NCBI RefSeq assembly: GCF_902686445.1 | Contig: NC_062213.1 | Location: 56,307,268-56,371,267, forward strand | Direction: 5' to 3' | Source of the DNA: Sciurus carolinensis | Lineage: Eukaryota; Chordata; Mammalia; Rodentia; Sciuridae | Length of the DNA stretch: 64,000 nucleotides | Part shown: piece by piece, positions 1 through 12,547 of the stretch | Position numbering within the stretch: position 1 is the first letter of the stretch | Layout of the letters: every line of letters starts with the position of its first letter | Made by a program: the position numbers and the translations under genes | The notes under the pieces: generated by a model | Told to the model about the DNA's origin: nothing | Databases searched by the model: none | What the model saw: the letters and a program-made list of their open reading frames with translations, nothing else

Positions 1-179
1 GTGTTGTCCAGGGCGGGGAACGTGAGAGGTGGTTGCTAAAACCAAGGATGCCATGTTTCCACCTTCTTACTCTCTCCCTCAGTAGGAGACCACGGATGGT
101 GTTGATATGCCTATGGGTACATTTCTTACTTTGCTTTCTCTTAAGTGTCGTGGAGGCTGGCAAAAAGCCCAAAGGTAGG

Positions 180-538
180 TGCTATGGTTTGAATCTGGAG
201 TGTCCCCCAAGTCCACATGTTAAAGGACTGCTTTCCAGCTTGTGCTATCAGGAGGTGGTGGAAACTTTAAGAGGTGGGGCCTAAAGAGAGGTCTGTGGGT
301 TATTGGGGGTGTGCCCTTGAAGGAGATTGTGGGACCTACTCCCTTCCTCTCTCTCTTGCTTCCTGGACATGAATTGAGAAGTGCTGCTCTGCCTTGTTGT
401 TTCTGTCATGGCGTTTTATCCCTAAAAAAGGGGCCAACTGACCATGGACTAGAACCTCCAAAACTGTGATCCAAAACAGACCTTTTTAAGTAAGTTGAGG
501 TCCCAGGTTATTGTTACAGTAGCAGCTGACTAACACAG
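180..538 (+). mobile_element. MaLR-type solitary LTR
   Basis: It starts TGCTATGGTTTGAAT, contains GAGGTGGGGCCT and CCTCCAAAACTGTGA, and ends GCAGCTGACTAACACA, the plan of MST/MLT-type ERVL-MaLR LTRs. It is non-coding and diverged, with no internal region seen beside it. Confidence 0.75.
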
Positions 539-1084
539 CAGGGCTCTCACCATTTGTCAATATTCAATTGTTCCATACATTTTGGGGGTGTAGAAGAGAT
601 ATGAGAGGTGGATGAATCATCAAATCAGTGTGATTTTTGTCAATTTTCACAGAACATTTTAAAGACATTTAGAGAAGCTAAACAAAGCACTGAGGAAACC
701 AAGATTCTTAAAAACATCTTTAAGTGGAACAGGCTATGTACTGGATAATTCACTAACTGATATCACCCCTGCAAAGAGCCTAAGTCATTTCTAAAAGGGT
801 TGGGAGCATCTTAGAACTTTTTAGGCCCTACTGAAAAGTGCTGTGTGAGACCCTGACCTCACCTGCTTCTCAGCCCTGCCCAGTCCCTAGCTGCATTATT
901 CCTTTCTTTTTTCAGTATCCTGCAAAATGTAGTTATTTTCTTTCTTTTTTAGATTTCTTCTACTTCCACTTTCTGAGTAAAGCTGAATGAGTCTCTGTTT
1001 ACACTGCCTGCCATGGAACATGCTCTGACTGAGCTCGGTACCCTCAGTGTGGCAGCCATGCAAGTCACACTCTGGATCAGTTTC

Positions 1085-1245
1085 ATTGTCCATAGCAAGT
1101 GAGCCGTTCTGGCATCATACTTTCAAGTTTTGGCAGAGACCTCAGGAATCAAAGATTCTGGAGATGGGGCCCAGTAATCTGCCTTTAATAAGCCCTCCAG
1201 ATGACCCTGAGACACACTCGAAGTTGAGGACGTCTGGTGTAGCAG
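1085..1245 (+). repeat. MER5A-like relic
   Basis: AGATTCTGGAGATGGGGCCC, AGTAATCTGCCTTTAATAAG and AGTTGAGGACGTCTGGTGT weakly match the right part of MER5A. Confidence 0.5.
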
Positions 1246-2409
1246 AGCTTCACAGACGTAAGTTGTCCTCACCAGAGAGCTGAGACTTGGGAGTGGTCTG
1301 CTGATGAACTATTAGCGAGGAGAGAAGTCATGAGAGGTGGTTGTTGCCTGGAGTTAATGACTTAGCTCTTTGGGTCTTTGTTTCTTCACTTAGAATTAGA
1401 TGGTGTAAAGTGATGGGAAGACTTGAGAGGAAGCAGCTGGACTGGTCAGTGATTGCAGTTCAAGGGCTCTCACAGTAGTATGAGAGGTACATCAGTTATT
1501 TTGAATATTTCAGAAAGCTTTATGGCAATGATCTGTTTTCCCTCATATGCTGCATGGACTGACCAACACAGCCCCATTTGCTACTTTTAGGCCAAAATAA
1601 GCTACTAGACCATCAGCTGATGTCCATTCCTGTTTATGTTCCCAGGTCTTTACACAGAATCTGGCCCAAGGAAAACCATCTGTTTTCAGAACTAATTTGT
1701 ATAAATCATTGTGAATGTAGAGCTCATTTCATGCTAAACAGAAGTGCTAATGTTCTAAAGCATTTGTCTCATTTGTTGCAGTGTTAGGTTCTGACAAATA
1801 TGAAAGGATATTTGAGATAGAGACCAGGTGGCCTCAGTGCTACCCTTGGCTTGTTAGTGGTCCTGGGGACTTTAACCCAATTTGCTTATTCATAAATCTG
1901 TGTGGTTTCAATTATTTATGACTTTCTGTTAAAACTGGATGTTGTTTCTTTGGTCCTGCAAGATCCATCTGGGCCAGTGACAGGACCCTGCTGTGTCCAT
2001 GTGTGCAATGTGCTTACTGGCAGTACAACATTCAGCAATATGGCAGAGAAATCACATTTTAACAGACGGCCCAGGCTGAGGGAGGTGTCCCTGTGGGTGA
2101 CATGCGAGGACTTGGGAAGGTGCCTGGATCCTCCCAGTGCCGAGGGGGCTCTCTTCCTCGGCCTTATCAGTCTGAGTTTTCGTTTCTCCTTCAGCCTCTG
2201 TGTAGTTAAAGGGGACGAGGTTGAACACTCTCTCACTGGTGGGCCTGTCCCAGGGAGGGGCAAAGAGGAGCGGCCTGCTGCTGCAGAAGGGAAGTGGTCA
2301 GCCATGCCCCAGCTTCCCTCCAGTGCAGAGCTGTCTCTTTGCTTGCGAGAGCATCCAATCCAATGGCCACCCTTTTAAAATTGGAACTCCAGGGTTAGAA
2401 TGTGAAGGG

Positions 2410-3739
2410 GCAAGAGAAGAGACCAAACCTTTATTAGTTCACAGAACTCCAATTCTTTATTAATCACAGCTTGCTCACAATGACATACAGGAAAATAGCA
2501 CTAATGAAGAGTATATATGCAGGCAGCAACCTTCAGGAGTTGGGAGGTGGGAGTTGGGGGAGAAACAACTTCAAAACTGCGATAGGTACTTATGGTGGGT
2601 ATCTGGTGATTCTCTTAGTTGGCACAAATGCCCTGCCTAGCCCCCTTTGACTGCATCAGCTTCACAGATGGAGTGATATTTTTTTTTTCTTTTTTCTTTG
2701 TTTAAATAGGCAGGAATGCCTCACACTGGGGAAGAAAGACCAGCTTGAGTGGAAGTCCGCAGTGCTTTTGATTTTGTTTGTGTTTGAATGCAACAACCAG
2801 CTCACAGTTTCCAAGTGGAAAAATATTCAGTAGCATCATGTACTTGTACTATAGGTAAAAGCTTAAAATGAACATCATCAATCATGGCATCCACAAATAA
2901 GCCACCTGACACATTAATTCATTCCATCAAAAGAACTTAAACTAGAGAAGTCAGCCCACTTTATGAAGAGTGATTTTTGCGGCTGCTTGAACCATTTGGA
3001 TGTGGATCTGTGTTCAGCACTTTAAAAGGTTCAACCTTTTGCTTCTACCCGGATTGATCTCAGATCTGTCTTCTCATCCATCCCTTTCTAAAGCCAAAGC
3101 ACATTTGCAGCACATAATCCAGGAGAAGCAGAAGTAAATGCTATGACTGGTGGTTTATCTTAGCCTGGTTTGTAGTTTCTAGGCAGTAAGTAGATTATGA
3201 GCAAACAAATGTGGAGGTTCATGTGGAGTCAATACCTGTGGTCTAGGTATGGTCTTGGTCAAGCTCAGAGACTACAAAGTCACCTAGGTCATTAGGCAAT
3301 GGTGGGTTTCTAGCACCATAGACTGTCTACTGACCTCATTTTTCTGTTAGGATGAAAAGGGCAGGGAATGGAGTTAGACATGGGGAGCTTCAAAAAGAAC
3401 AGACCTTGCAAATCCATTTGAGTGGAAAGACACAACATCAAAAGCCTGTTACAGGACATGTAAGATTATGAAATAACTTGCATAATGCAATACTTGTATT
3501 TTTTAACAAAAATGTAAGTATTTACAAAATAAGATCCAAGGTATTTTTTAAACATCAAGCAAAACATTCTGCAAAGAGACCGCATTGACTTTTTTTAAAT
3601 TTTTGATTCTGTTTTTTGTTTTTTATAATGAGTTCTTTTTAAACCATGTCATACATTTCCCATACTGATATCGCATGATCCATTATAATATAGGCAGGGG
3701 GATTTACTATCGGTGGGGCGTGCCATACCCTCCCTCGCT
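2410..3739 (-). other. STMN2: STMN2 3' untranslated region
   Basis: About 1.3 kb lies between the TGA and the tandem AATAAA signals at 2430-2462. No interrupting SINE is visible, unlike the flanks and introns. On the transcript strand it is A/U-rich, with A-rich runs at about 2683-2704. I saw no good AATAAA or ATTAAA nearer the stop, so the shorter mRNA reported for this gene in other rodents has no obvious signal here. The 3' end is estimated from the hexamers only. Confidence 0.75.
2430..2462 (-). terminator. STMN2 tandem poly(A) signals
   Basis: Two minus-strand AATAAA hexamers lie at 2457-2462 and 2430-2435, 22 bases apart. A U-rich run (GGTTTGGTCTCTTCTCTTG) follows the second on the transcript strand. 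These are the first canonical hexamers after the stop codon in this orientation, so cleavage probably falls near 2405-2420. Confidence 0.75.
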
Positions 3740-3799
3740 TCAGCCAGACAGTTCCACCTGGAGTTCCTTGTTCCTGCGCACCTCCGCAGCATGCCTCTC
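3740..3799 (-). CDS. STMN2: STMN2 exon 5, coding end
   Basis: Sixty bases encode [19 protein letters not shown] and a TGA stop at 3742-3740. The acceptor is TGTTTTCTAG at 3800-3809. The final residues are the classic stathmin-2 C-terminus, so the standard 179-residue isoform is complete here. I did not find the alternative longer C-terminal exon in intron 4 by reading it, but I could not search exhaustively. Confidence 0.97.
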   Translation of the reverse strand, partial: ERHAAEVRRNKELQVELSG

Positions 3800-6700
3800 C
3801 TAGAAAACACCAAAGGGAGAGAATGACACAGAGCCGTGCTGTGTGGTCCACACAGGGCAGGATGGCTTGCTCCATCCTCTGCATAATGAGCACATGGCTG
3901 GAAGTAACCCTGTTTGATGACTACCTTTACGAAATTTTCATTTCACAAGAAGGGCAAATATGAGCACAGAGAAATGTCACATTAGAGGATTTTACAAGAC
4001 TTACAGTGTCTTTAAAACTGTTTTTTTTTTTTTTTTTTTGGTTTAAACTATGATCAAAAAGTCATATGACTTGAGGATTTTGAATATAATGAATTCTGTA
4101 TAAATCAAGAGAGTAGCTATAAAATATCAAATTGTTGGTTTCCCTATCATTTTTTAAATAGTGTCTTTCCTCTTCCCGAATATTTTAAGGTCTTTATCAT
4201 AGTGGATCTAATTTTTCCAAAGATTAGATTCAAGAAGAAGACCTTTCATATTGTTTCCTAAACTCTTGATCTGTTCCCTTTATAACTTGTCTAATGACTT
4301 TTCCTGTCTTAGTGTCTGGTCTTTTCCTATACCTACATGATGTTTCTGTTTAATGGAATTGTATTTTCTTTAAAAAATATTTTTAACATATTTTTTAGTT
4401 GTAGATGGACACGATACCTTTTGTTTTATTTATTATTATGTGGTGCTGAGGATCAAACCCAGTGCCTCACACATTCCAGGCAAGCATTCTACTATGTGAG
4501 CCACATCTCCAGGCCCTGGATTTGTATTTTCATGCTTGAGATTCTTAGTCTTCCAGTGTAATCTTACTCTTTAAGCCCTGTGGCTGTTGTACCTTTCTCC
4601 AAGAAGATTTTCATGAGACCATAGGTTAAAGTAATTTCACCTTCTATGCAAATACCTGCATAAACAAATCTTTCCTTTTATGTGACATAAATAAACTTGA
4701 GAGCATTCCTGTCCTTGTCTCATCTGTTATATTGACTACAGGCTCACTGAGGGTCTGTCCTGTGTTTCTCATTTCTGTTCCACCTGCAAGTCTAATGGAG
4801 TGCTTTGCACATAGAACAGGACTGGTGGATGTTTATTAACATGAGGAAGGGAGGCACTAGTCCTGAACTGAACTTCTGAGAAAACTGATGGGGGAAAGAT
4901 GGATCCAGTATTTTTTTAATACAGGGTTCTACATTGAATGATTATAAGCATATTGTTTTGCATATAGTAGGTGCCAAAAGTATATTAAATTGAACTTGTA
5001 AATGTCAATTATTAGTACTATTATGTATTATTTTATTTAGTATATTGTTTATACAAAGTTCCAGAACTTTCTTGAGTTCTGTAGTTTCCTTTAGTTCAGG
5101 GGCAATAACATTGACCAGATTATCATTAAACTCAATTCACTTCAGGATTATATGCTTATAATAGATTATAAGTATTAGATTATAATACTGAGCATTTATT
5201 AGGCTATTAATATGTACCAGGCCGGTCTCAACACAGACTTTAATTAGTTTCTTTAATCCTCATGGCAATCCTATCAGACAGACTCTGTTATCATCCCCTT
5301 TTTACAGATGAAGAAACTGAGGTACCAAAAGTTACATTACTTGCTCAAGTTCACCTAAGTGGTAAACTGATATTCAAACCCAGAGAATCCACTTCTACAA
5401 TCCCTCTCTTAACTACTGCTGTACAATCTCAAGGTTAGTGTGAGGTGACAGTTGCATAGGAGTGAGGGAAAATGAGTCTTTTCAGGTGTAGGTTCTAGAG
5501 AAAAATGCATAGAGACTCTACACTTACTTCAGTGATACAGAATTGGAGGAATCAGGGACAGGTTCAGAGCACTTTTATCTAATTGGTTTAAATGAGCTTC
5601 AAAAACCATGACGAAAAGGGAGAAGAGGCATGTACAAAGAAATTAAGTCCTGTTTGGAAATGACTCTGGGAAAATTAGCATGGATGCAGCTGATTCTTTT
5701 TGTTCTGCTATTATAAGGAAAAGATGCAGCAAAATCTTTTTCTCATGCAAAAAGAAATGACAATTTTTGAGTGCTGAGTTCTTAGGAAAACTGAGAAAAG
5801 GTCTAGACCATAATTATGCTAGAAAAACACAAATCCTCAAGCTTAAAGATTCATATAAATGCATCTTCGTAAGAGGAAGCAATTTATAATTAGTATTACT
5901 AATCTCCTTTAGGATGTACTTATTATTATATTCAAAATTTGTTGCAAAGAAATGAGTTTTGCCATAGGGAAAAACAAATGTAATCTGTGAGCTTCAGATA
6001 ACATGAGAAAAAGGAAATTTAGATTCATTCTTTTGAGTTGCTACAACATCATTTTGAGGCATTTAATCTATTATTTGAAAACTTTACATTCCAGTTATTA
6101 AATATATATTCATGAAATGTTAATGCAACTTGTGGGAGAACCAAAAGCAGACATACAGGAGGCATGCAATTGTTAGCATTGCCTGCTTTTCTTATCAGTA
6201 AACTGTTATTATTAGAAAACCTGCAGTCCAGAGTTTCCTAAGGCAGTTGGGAGACTCTAAGAAGTTCATCCAGAATACTGTTCTTTGATAATATTCATTT
6301 CATTATTGGGCTCCTAAAATTGGCTGGGCAGTATCAGAACCCCTTGGCTAGACAGGCCCAAACATCTCAATTTACAAGGTTTTTGCAATTAACCTTCTTC
6401 CTCCCTTCAGTAAGAAGGAAGCATCATAAATAGTATTTTCGCATTGAATGTAACTATTTTTTTGATATGAAAAAAATGTCTTAAATGTGGTTTAGGAAAA
6501 CTTCTAGTCCTCTAAAAATGAAGTTTAGTAGATTTCTCCACTGGAAGGTAAGAACTACGAGGTCTTTTTTTTTCTTTGACTTTTAATGTCCCTTTAATTT
6601 CACTAGGTACCAAATGTAATCAAGGGGGCTTGAACTAGATGACTTAGGGTTTTAATTCTATCTGTGAAATTTTGTTTCTTGAATCTATTTAAATGCAAAA

Positions 6701-9700
6701 TAAAGTTGATGTCATCAGGAATCTTTCTTTTATATGAAAGAGGGGGCAGGGGTGAGTCACGAGAAGCCCAGAGAGCTCCCATTTTCAAACGTCAATATGG
6801 TGGCAGCATAGGGTTGTGGGTAGTAATGGAGTGCATCTGTCCGTCCTTCGCTGAGACTGCTTACAATGCAGTGTTTGATGACTAATAAATAGTAGTTGCT
6901 TTAGCTTAGTAAAGAAGTTTGGAGTCAAAGATAAGCAGTCTGGTCTAGACTCTGCAATCTACTTAGCTTTGTGGCCTTGCCAAATGGCTTAACCTTCCTA
7001 AGGACCAGGCTTCTTAGATGTGAAATGGTGATACTAACAGTATTTCCTTTGTTTGGATTAAATGTGACAGTAAATGCAAAGAATACCTGGCCTACGATGA
7101 GCAATCAATAAAGATTAGTTTTAATCCCTTTTCCCCTTTCATTATTCATTCATCACATGTTCCATAGTAAATGGCTACACCACCATTCACACATGCACTT
7201 GTGAATCAGAACGACAATAAAACAAAATACCAGCCGGATGAGAAGAATGTAAGGTTACAACAGATGCAAATTGAGAATGGTTGAAAATTATACCTAGAGA
7301 GTCCTATGTTATCAAAATCACTCAAAGGAAAAGAACCACAGCATTTCATTCCCCAAAGACAAATATATTTTTAAGCTACATCATATTATGTGATGCTGTT
7401 TTCACTAGAACAAAGGCTATAATGCTTTTGATTCACATTTGTTAGATTATTGGAGGTGAAATTACCAATTATACTGAGGCCACATCTTTTATTTTCTAAG
7501 CACTGTCCTTTGTGGTTGGATAGGGTAAACTAGTTGCCAAGCTTGTCTGGGTAATTTACTTCTCTTGCTTTGGAACACCCTGATATTGTTGGTATTTATT
7601 ATGATATTTTAAGTTGGAGAGGCAGGTGGGACAGGGGAGAATTTCCAGCAGGATGCTGTGAAGTACTTCAAGGGAGGAAGGATTCTGTTAGGGGAAGAAG
7701 AGAGTGTCTCTCTAATCATTCCTGCTGGTAGACAGGTGTTTTTCCTGGTGTGGCAGCCTTGATGTGGATTGGCTTTCACTGATATTCTTCAGTGCCTTGG
7801 TCTTTACTGACTGAATTGGATCACACTACACGTCTTGTTCTCTAATTGTGGATGCTATGCTATTTAGTGATGTATTTTGTCTGCATTGGGAAAGAGATGG
7901 TTGGTAAATACTTTTTGATGTTACACCCCCTTTCAGGTCCCTGAACATATAGTAGGGACTTCATAAATACTCGTTGAAGAATTAACTCATTAATAGCTGT
8001 TGTTTCTGAAGTAATCATCATTTGATGTGGCAGATTTCAGAAGCGCTTATGCTATATGGTCAGTTTTACACATTTTTCAGCATTATTATTGATCTTTTTA
8101 ATTTCTACTTTCATAAGAGTAATTTCATTTGAATAAAAGGCTAGATAGTGATCATAACAAAAACACTTAGTAGTTTTTCTATATACAAAAAACTACTTAG
8201 TAGTTTTAGTCTATACAAACATAGACATAATATATAACAATAATTTTGCACCAAATCTACAATCTATTTAAAACATATCAAATGGAAGTCATTCTGTTAC
8301 TTTCTCAGGAATATTTCTACTTTATTGAAGAGATAAAATATGTTGGCTGACAATGGTCAAAGATCCTAATAGATTTAAAAACTGTCTCTTTAGCTATGGA
8401 ATACCAGAAAAAAATGAGGTCCTAGAAATGATGCTGGCTATATTGTTTGACCATGGGATAGAATACTGGTGGCTGAGATTTCAAATCAGAGCTGGCTACA
8501 AACCATGAGTCCTCAAACCTGGCTGCATATTGGAATCACGTGGAGAGTTAAAAGATATCTATATCTATATCTATATCTATATCTATATCTATATCTATAT
8601 CCATAGATAATTGCCCCTGAAGAATCTGAAGCTTGTTGCCAGAAATCTAAGACCCTCCGTGGGTTTGTTATTTGCAGGAAAAGTTGTATATAGATAAATA
8701 CATATGTGTTTGAGGGGGACTCTGTTTGGGTGAGAGGTGGTGGAAAGAGTACAGAAAAGAGATGGGCAGGAGATGGTGATCATTTAAAAAGCATGGAGGA
8801 AAAAAATTGCCCATTTAAATCTAGTACTTCTGGAAATACTGGTTAAAATATCAAATTTGATGACCAATTTTATATTCAGATCAGGAAGGATATGCTCTAG
8901 TTTTGCAAAGGCATAATCTAAAAAAAAATAATGCTTCTAGACTGTCAATGATACAAATTTTGCATTGGATATTAAAGGTGTAATTGAGAATGCTGGAATA
9001 AGATCAGCTCAGCATATACCATATCAAGCAACTGCACTTGATTTTTATTAGGGCCTAGGATATGAAATGAAAGTGAGTCAGTCACAGGTATAGCACACAG
9101 TGACTTTCTGCTGTCCATGGTACCAGCATTGGCCAAGCAAGAATTTCCTCTGTTCTCTAGGAAAGGGTGAATCGAGGGTAACTGGAGGAAGACTGACTGT
9201 TCAAGGTCAGGGGAATATGTTTTAGCAAACAGAACTTTTCTCTTCTGTACCTCAGTAAAGCATTTGTTTTGACACTATACATGTAACCTGCTGAGAGCCC
9301 AATTCTGTTGTTTCCCACAAATCATTTGGGTAAAAACATGATGACATAGTTCTGAGAGTTTGGAGACGCTGGCATATAAATAAAAATTCCAATCTCAAGT
9401 TTCAGGTTGTGGCTGAAGCATCCAGTGGCTACTCTGGCTCCTGCTCATGTCCCTAGTAGCCTCAACGTCTTAAATCTGTGTCAGAGCCTACACACTGTTC
9501 CACGGCAAAACTTACAAAAATTTCTTAAAAGCACAGATGCCCATGAAAATCTTGAAATTACAGTTTTTAAAGAATTTTATGCCTAAAGTCCTTTCTCTTA
9601 GCCTGAATCTGTAGAGACGGGGAATGAAAACACAGAATCACCAGAACTTCCAAATAAGGCTGACTGGATCTTAAATGAGATGGGCCAACTCTAATAGAAA

Positions 9701-12490
9701 ACATGAAGCTTCCTAAAAAATACTCAAAAAACAGGAAGTGGATCTGTCTAAACTCCCAGCACTGGGATGACAGGACTGTCCTGTTTCTCTCTCTATCCTC
9801 AGAACCACACATCTAACAGTTTCTCAGTACTGGCCAGGAGGGTGACTGCTCAAAATGTTGGAGCATCTTGAAGTTCCTATTTTTTGAGCTTAACCCAATG
9901 TTTGGAATGGGAAAAAGCTAAATTACCATAGCTACGCTTCAAAGGAAAGGTTTTTTTTTGGGGGGGTTAGGTGGGGGATAGATAGCATAGAGCCTATAAA
10001 ATGAAAAGAGAAAAGATTTCTCAGTGGATCTACAGCACTGCTCATCCTGATTGATGGGTACGAGTACATGTGCAGAAAGGCGACAGAATGGCCTTTGATG
10101 AACCAAACATCCACTATTACCTTCCCTTTGTGGAGTTCCATGCAATGTTATTATATGTCAATTTTCCATGTAGATTTCCCAAAATGGAGAGAATGGGCTT
10201 ACCAGTGTACATAAATATCCTGGTCTTTCCTGACATATATATTTTACAATTTAATATTTCTATTAAATATATATTAATTAAATAAAATATTCCTCAGTTT
10301 ATTATATATTAATATAATATTACTATATTAAATGTGTAATATTCTCAATTTAATACTTTTCCAGTAGTTTATTTCTTAAGGTTTGAATAGCAAACATTTG
10401 AAAAGCATGAATTAGCCACATCGAACCCACTGACTACTGGAAAATGTAACGAAATTGCAGTGTTAATGTGGGCGTCCCAGTTTCTCTACCATGTTTTAGC
10501 TCTTAACTGAGCCAACACTACTCTGAGACCCTCCCCATGGGGTCAGTTGTTCTAGCACATGCAGCAAATTTGGACTAAGTGTTTGTGCTCACAATTGTGG
10601 GGTTCATTCAATTGTATTGCCCATGAAAGCCTCTATCTGCTCGGGCCTGTGTTGTGATTACCTTTTCCTGCAGACGTTCAATAATAGCAGCTAGATTAGC
10701 CTCACGGTTTTCCTTAATTTGTTCCATTTTCAGGATCAGCTTTTCCTCTGCCATCTTGCTGAAGTTGTTGTTCTCCTCCAAAGCCTTCTGAAGGACTTCC
10801 CGCTCATGCTCCCTCTTCTCTGCCAATTGTTTCAGCACCTGGGCCTCCTGAGACTGTGGAAGAAAAATACATCCATCTTATAATTACCTGAACACCAACC
10901 TGGCAGAATAATGGTCCATGGGTTCCAGGGAGTGTTCTTTTCAAATGAACAGCACTTCTAACATTTTCTATAGAAATGTGCTTGGTTAGTTGGGAAATAT
11001 GCTCTGTTCAATATTCCACTGTGGATTTTTTGGACAGACCATCTTAGAAGGAGAAGTATTTAAACCTTATCGAGGAGTGTTTTTTTTTTTTTTTAAATAA
11101 GTTGCTGTTAAGCATTTATGCAACAGGAAATGCTATAATTAATCACTGGATGGCCAAGTTCCCTCAATGCCTGAGGAAAATGGGTGAGGACTGAGGCTAG
11201 TTTTATTCCTTTTGCCTTTTTCCTGTTCCCCTTTTTTCTGATCAACTGTAGGTGTGGACCTATAATAAGATTTTCACCTTTCCTCAATCAAATCAACAAA
11301 TTACTTTCTGTTTTTATTACATGCCTATCCTTTCCTCTCTTTTTACCCATAAGCCAAATTCTCTTTGGAGACCTGAAAACAGTACAAATTTAATGTTCAC
11401 TTGGCCAGAGACAGCAGAAACTCCTTGTTATGATTCTTTCTTTAATGAGCATTCTGAGTGTTCATTAAAATCATGTGCTTGCTCAGTGATTTGAGCAGAA
11501 ACATCAAGCCACACGTGCCTCTGGCATCGCCCCTGTTACTCTGCACACTGTAATTCTCCTCTAGCTTCAGGAGGCTATATGGCTCTGGGGGATGTGTTAT
11601 TGCTGGGGTGTGGGATAAAAATGTAGGTGCCTGTTATCTACCTTTAGAGATTCTGATTTCAAGATTCTTTGGTGAGACCGTGGTATCTACATTTTTGATA
11701 AGCAGATCTACTGCAGGCAGGCAGGCCACAGTCTACTTTTTGAAAAATGCACTGGCATGGGCTTTATGGTCAGGCCTGTGTTTAAGCCTTAGTTCTGTTG
11801 GTGACTCCAGATGTGTTATTTACTCCTCCACACTATGTAACTGAGAGAAGTCTTACCCAATACTGAACTATCCAAGTTTAAGACCAAATTATTATTTACT
11901 CCTGGGCAGTTACTTAGGATTGACTGATGCTCTGAGGTGAGCCTTCACTGGAGTCTTGACAAATGTGAATATCTAAATAATTGTGGATTGAAAAATTCAG
12001 AAGTGGCCTGTTGAATACTGATTACAATTGAAAGCATTACTAGGAAAATCCTTAGTTGATGGTAGTGGTTGTGGGCATTTGCTGGAGAGAACTTGATGCA
12101 TAGGCAATGGTAAAATCAAACAGCTTTACAAGTCTTCGCTTCTGTGTTTATTTGGAAGTTCATCTGGAATAGATCTGTGGCTCACTGAAGGATAGACAGA
12201 AAATTCTGAGAACTAGCCTTACTTCTTGCTTTAATTTCATAAAGGTTTTACTGAACATTTACTGAATTCCTTACGTTCTTTATTTGATTTAGCTTTCAGG
12301 AAAGCTAATATGAAAAATGAGAAAATGGTAACACCAAATTATACATTTTTCTAGGTGGTTCATCTTCTTGCCTCTAGAGGGGGCTGTTGTTAAAGCAGCC
12401 TACAGAGATGATGCTCTTTACTTTTACAGGAGTGCAGGATTGCTGGGCTTGGGTGTGGGGAGGGAGGGATGGTGGGATGGAGTGGGGAGG

Positions 12491-12547
<57 letters not shown>

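Larger units (their letters stand above)
1..2400. other. 3' flank of STMN2
   Basis: This intergenic DNA lies beyond the STMN2 poly(A) site. It contains a MaLR-type LTR (about 180-538) and a MER5A-like relic (about 1085-1245). The 1.3-2.4 kb stretch has open frames on both strands at 1.9-2.4 kb, but no splice or protein signature that I recognise. Confidence 0.7.
3800..10661 (-). other. STMN2: STMN2 intron 4 (6.9 kb)
   Basis: A phase-0 intron before the last exon. It contains an ID-type SINE at 4.4-4.52 kb, MIR elements at 5.19-5.43 and 6.9-7.12 kb, and a MER5A fragment joined to an ATATCT microsatellite at 8.5-8.6 kb. An AT-rich stretch lies at 10.24-10.34 kb. The rest shows no clear feature. 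Confidence 0.9.

Noticed and set aside
1902..2378. 158-codon plus-strand frame and a 129-codon minus-strand frame downstream of STMN2
   Set aside because: They overlap antisense to each other and show no recognisable domain. They lie just beyond the poly(A) site.
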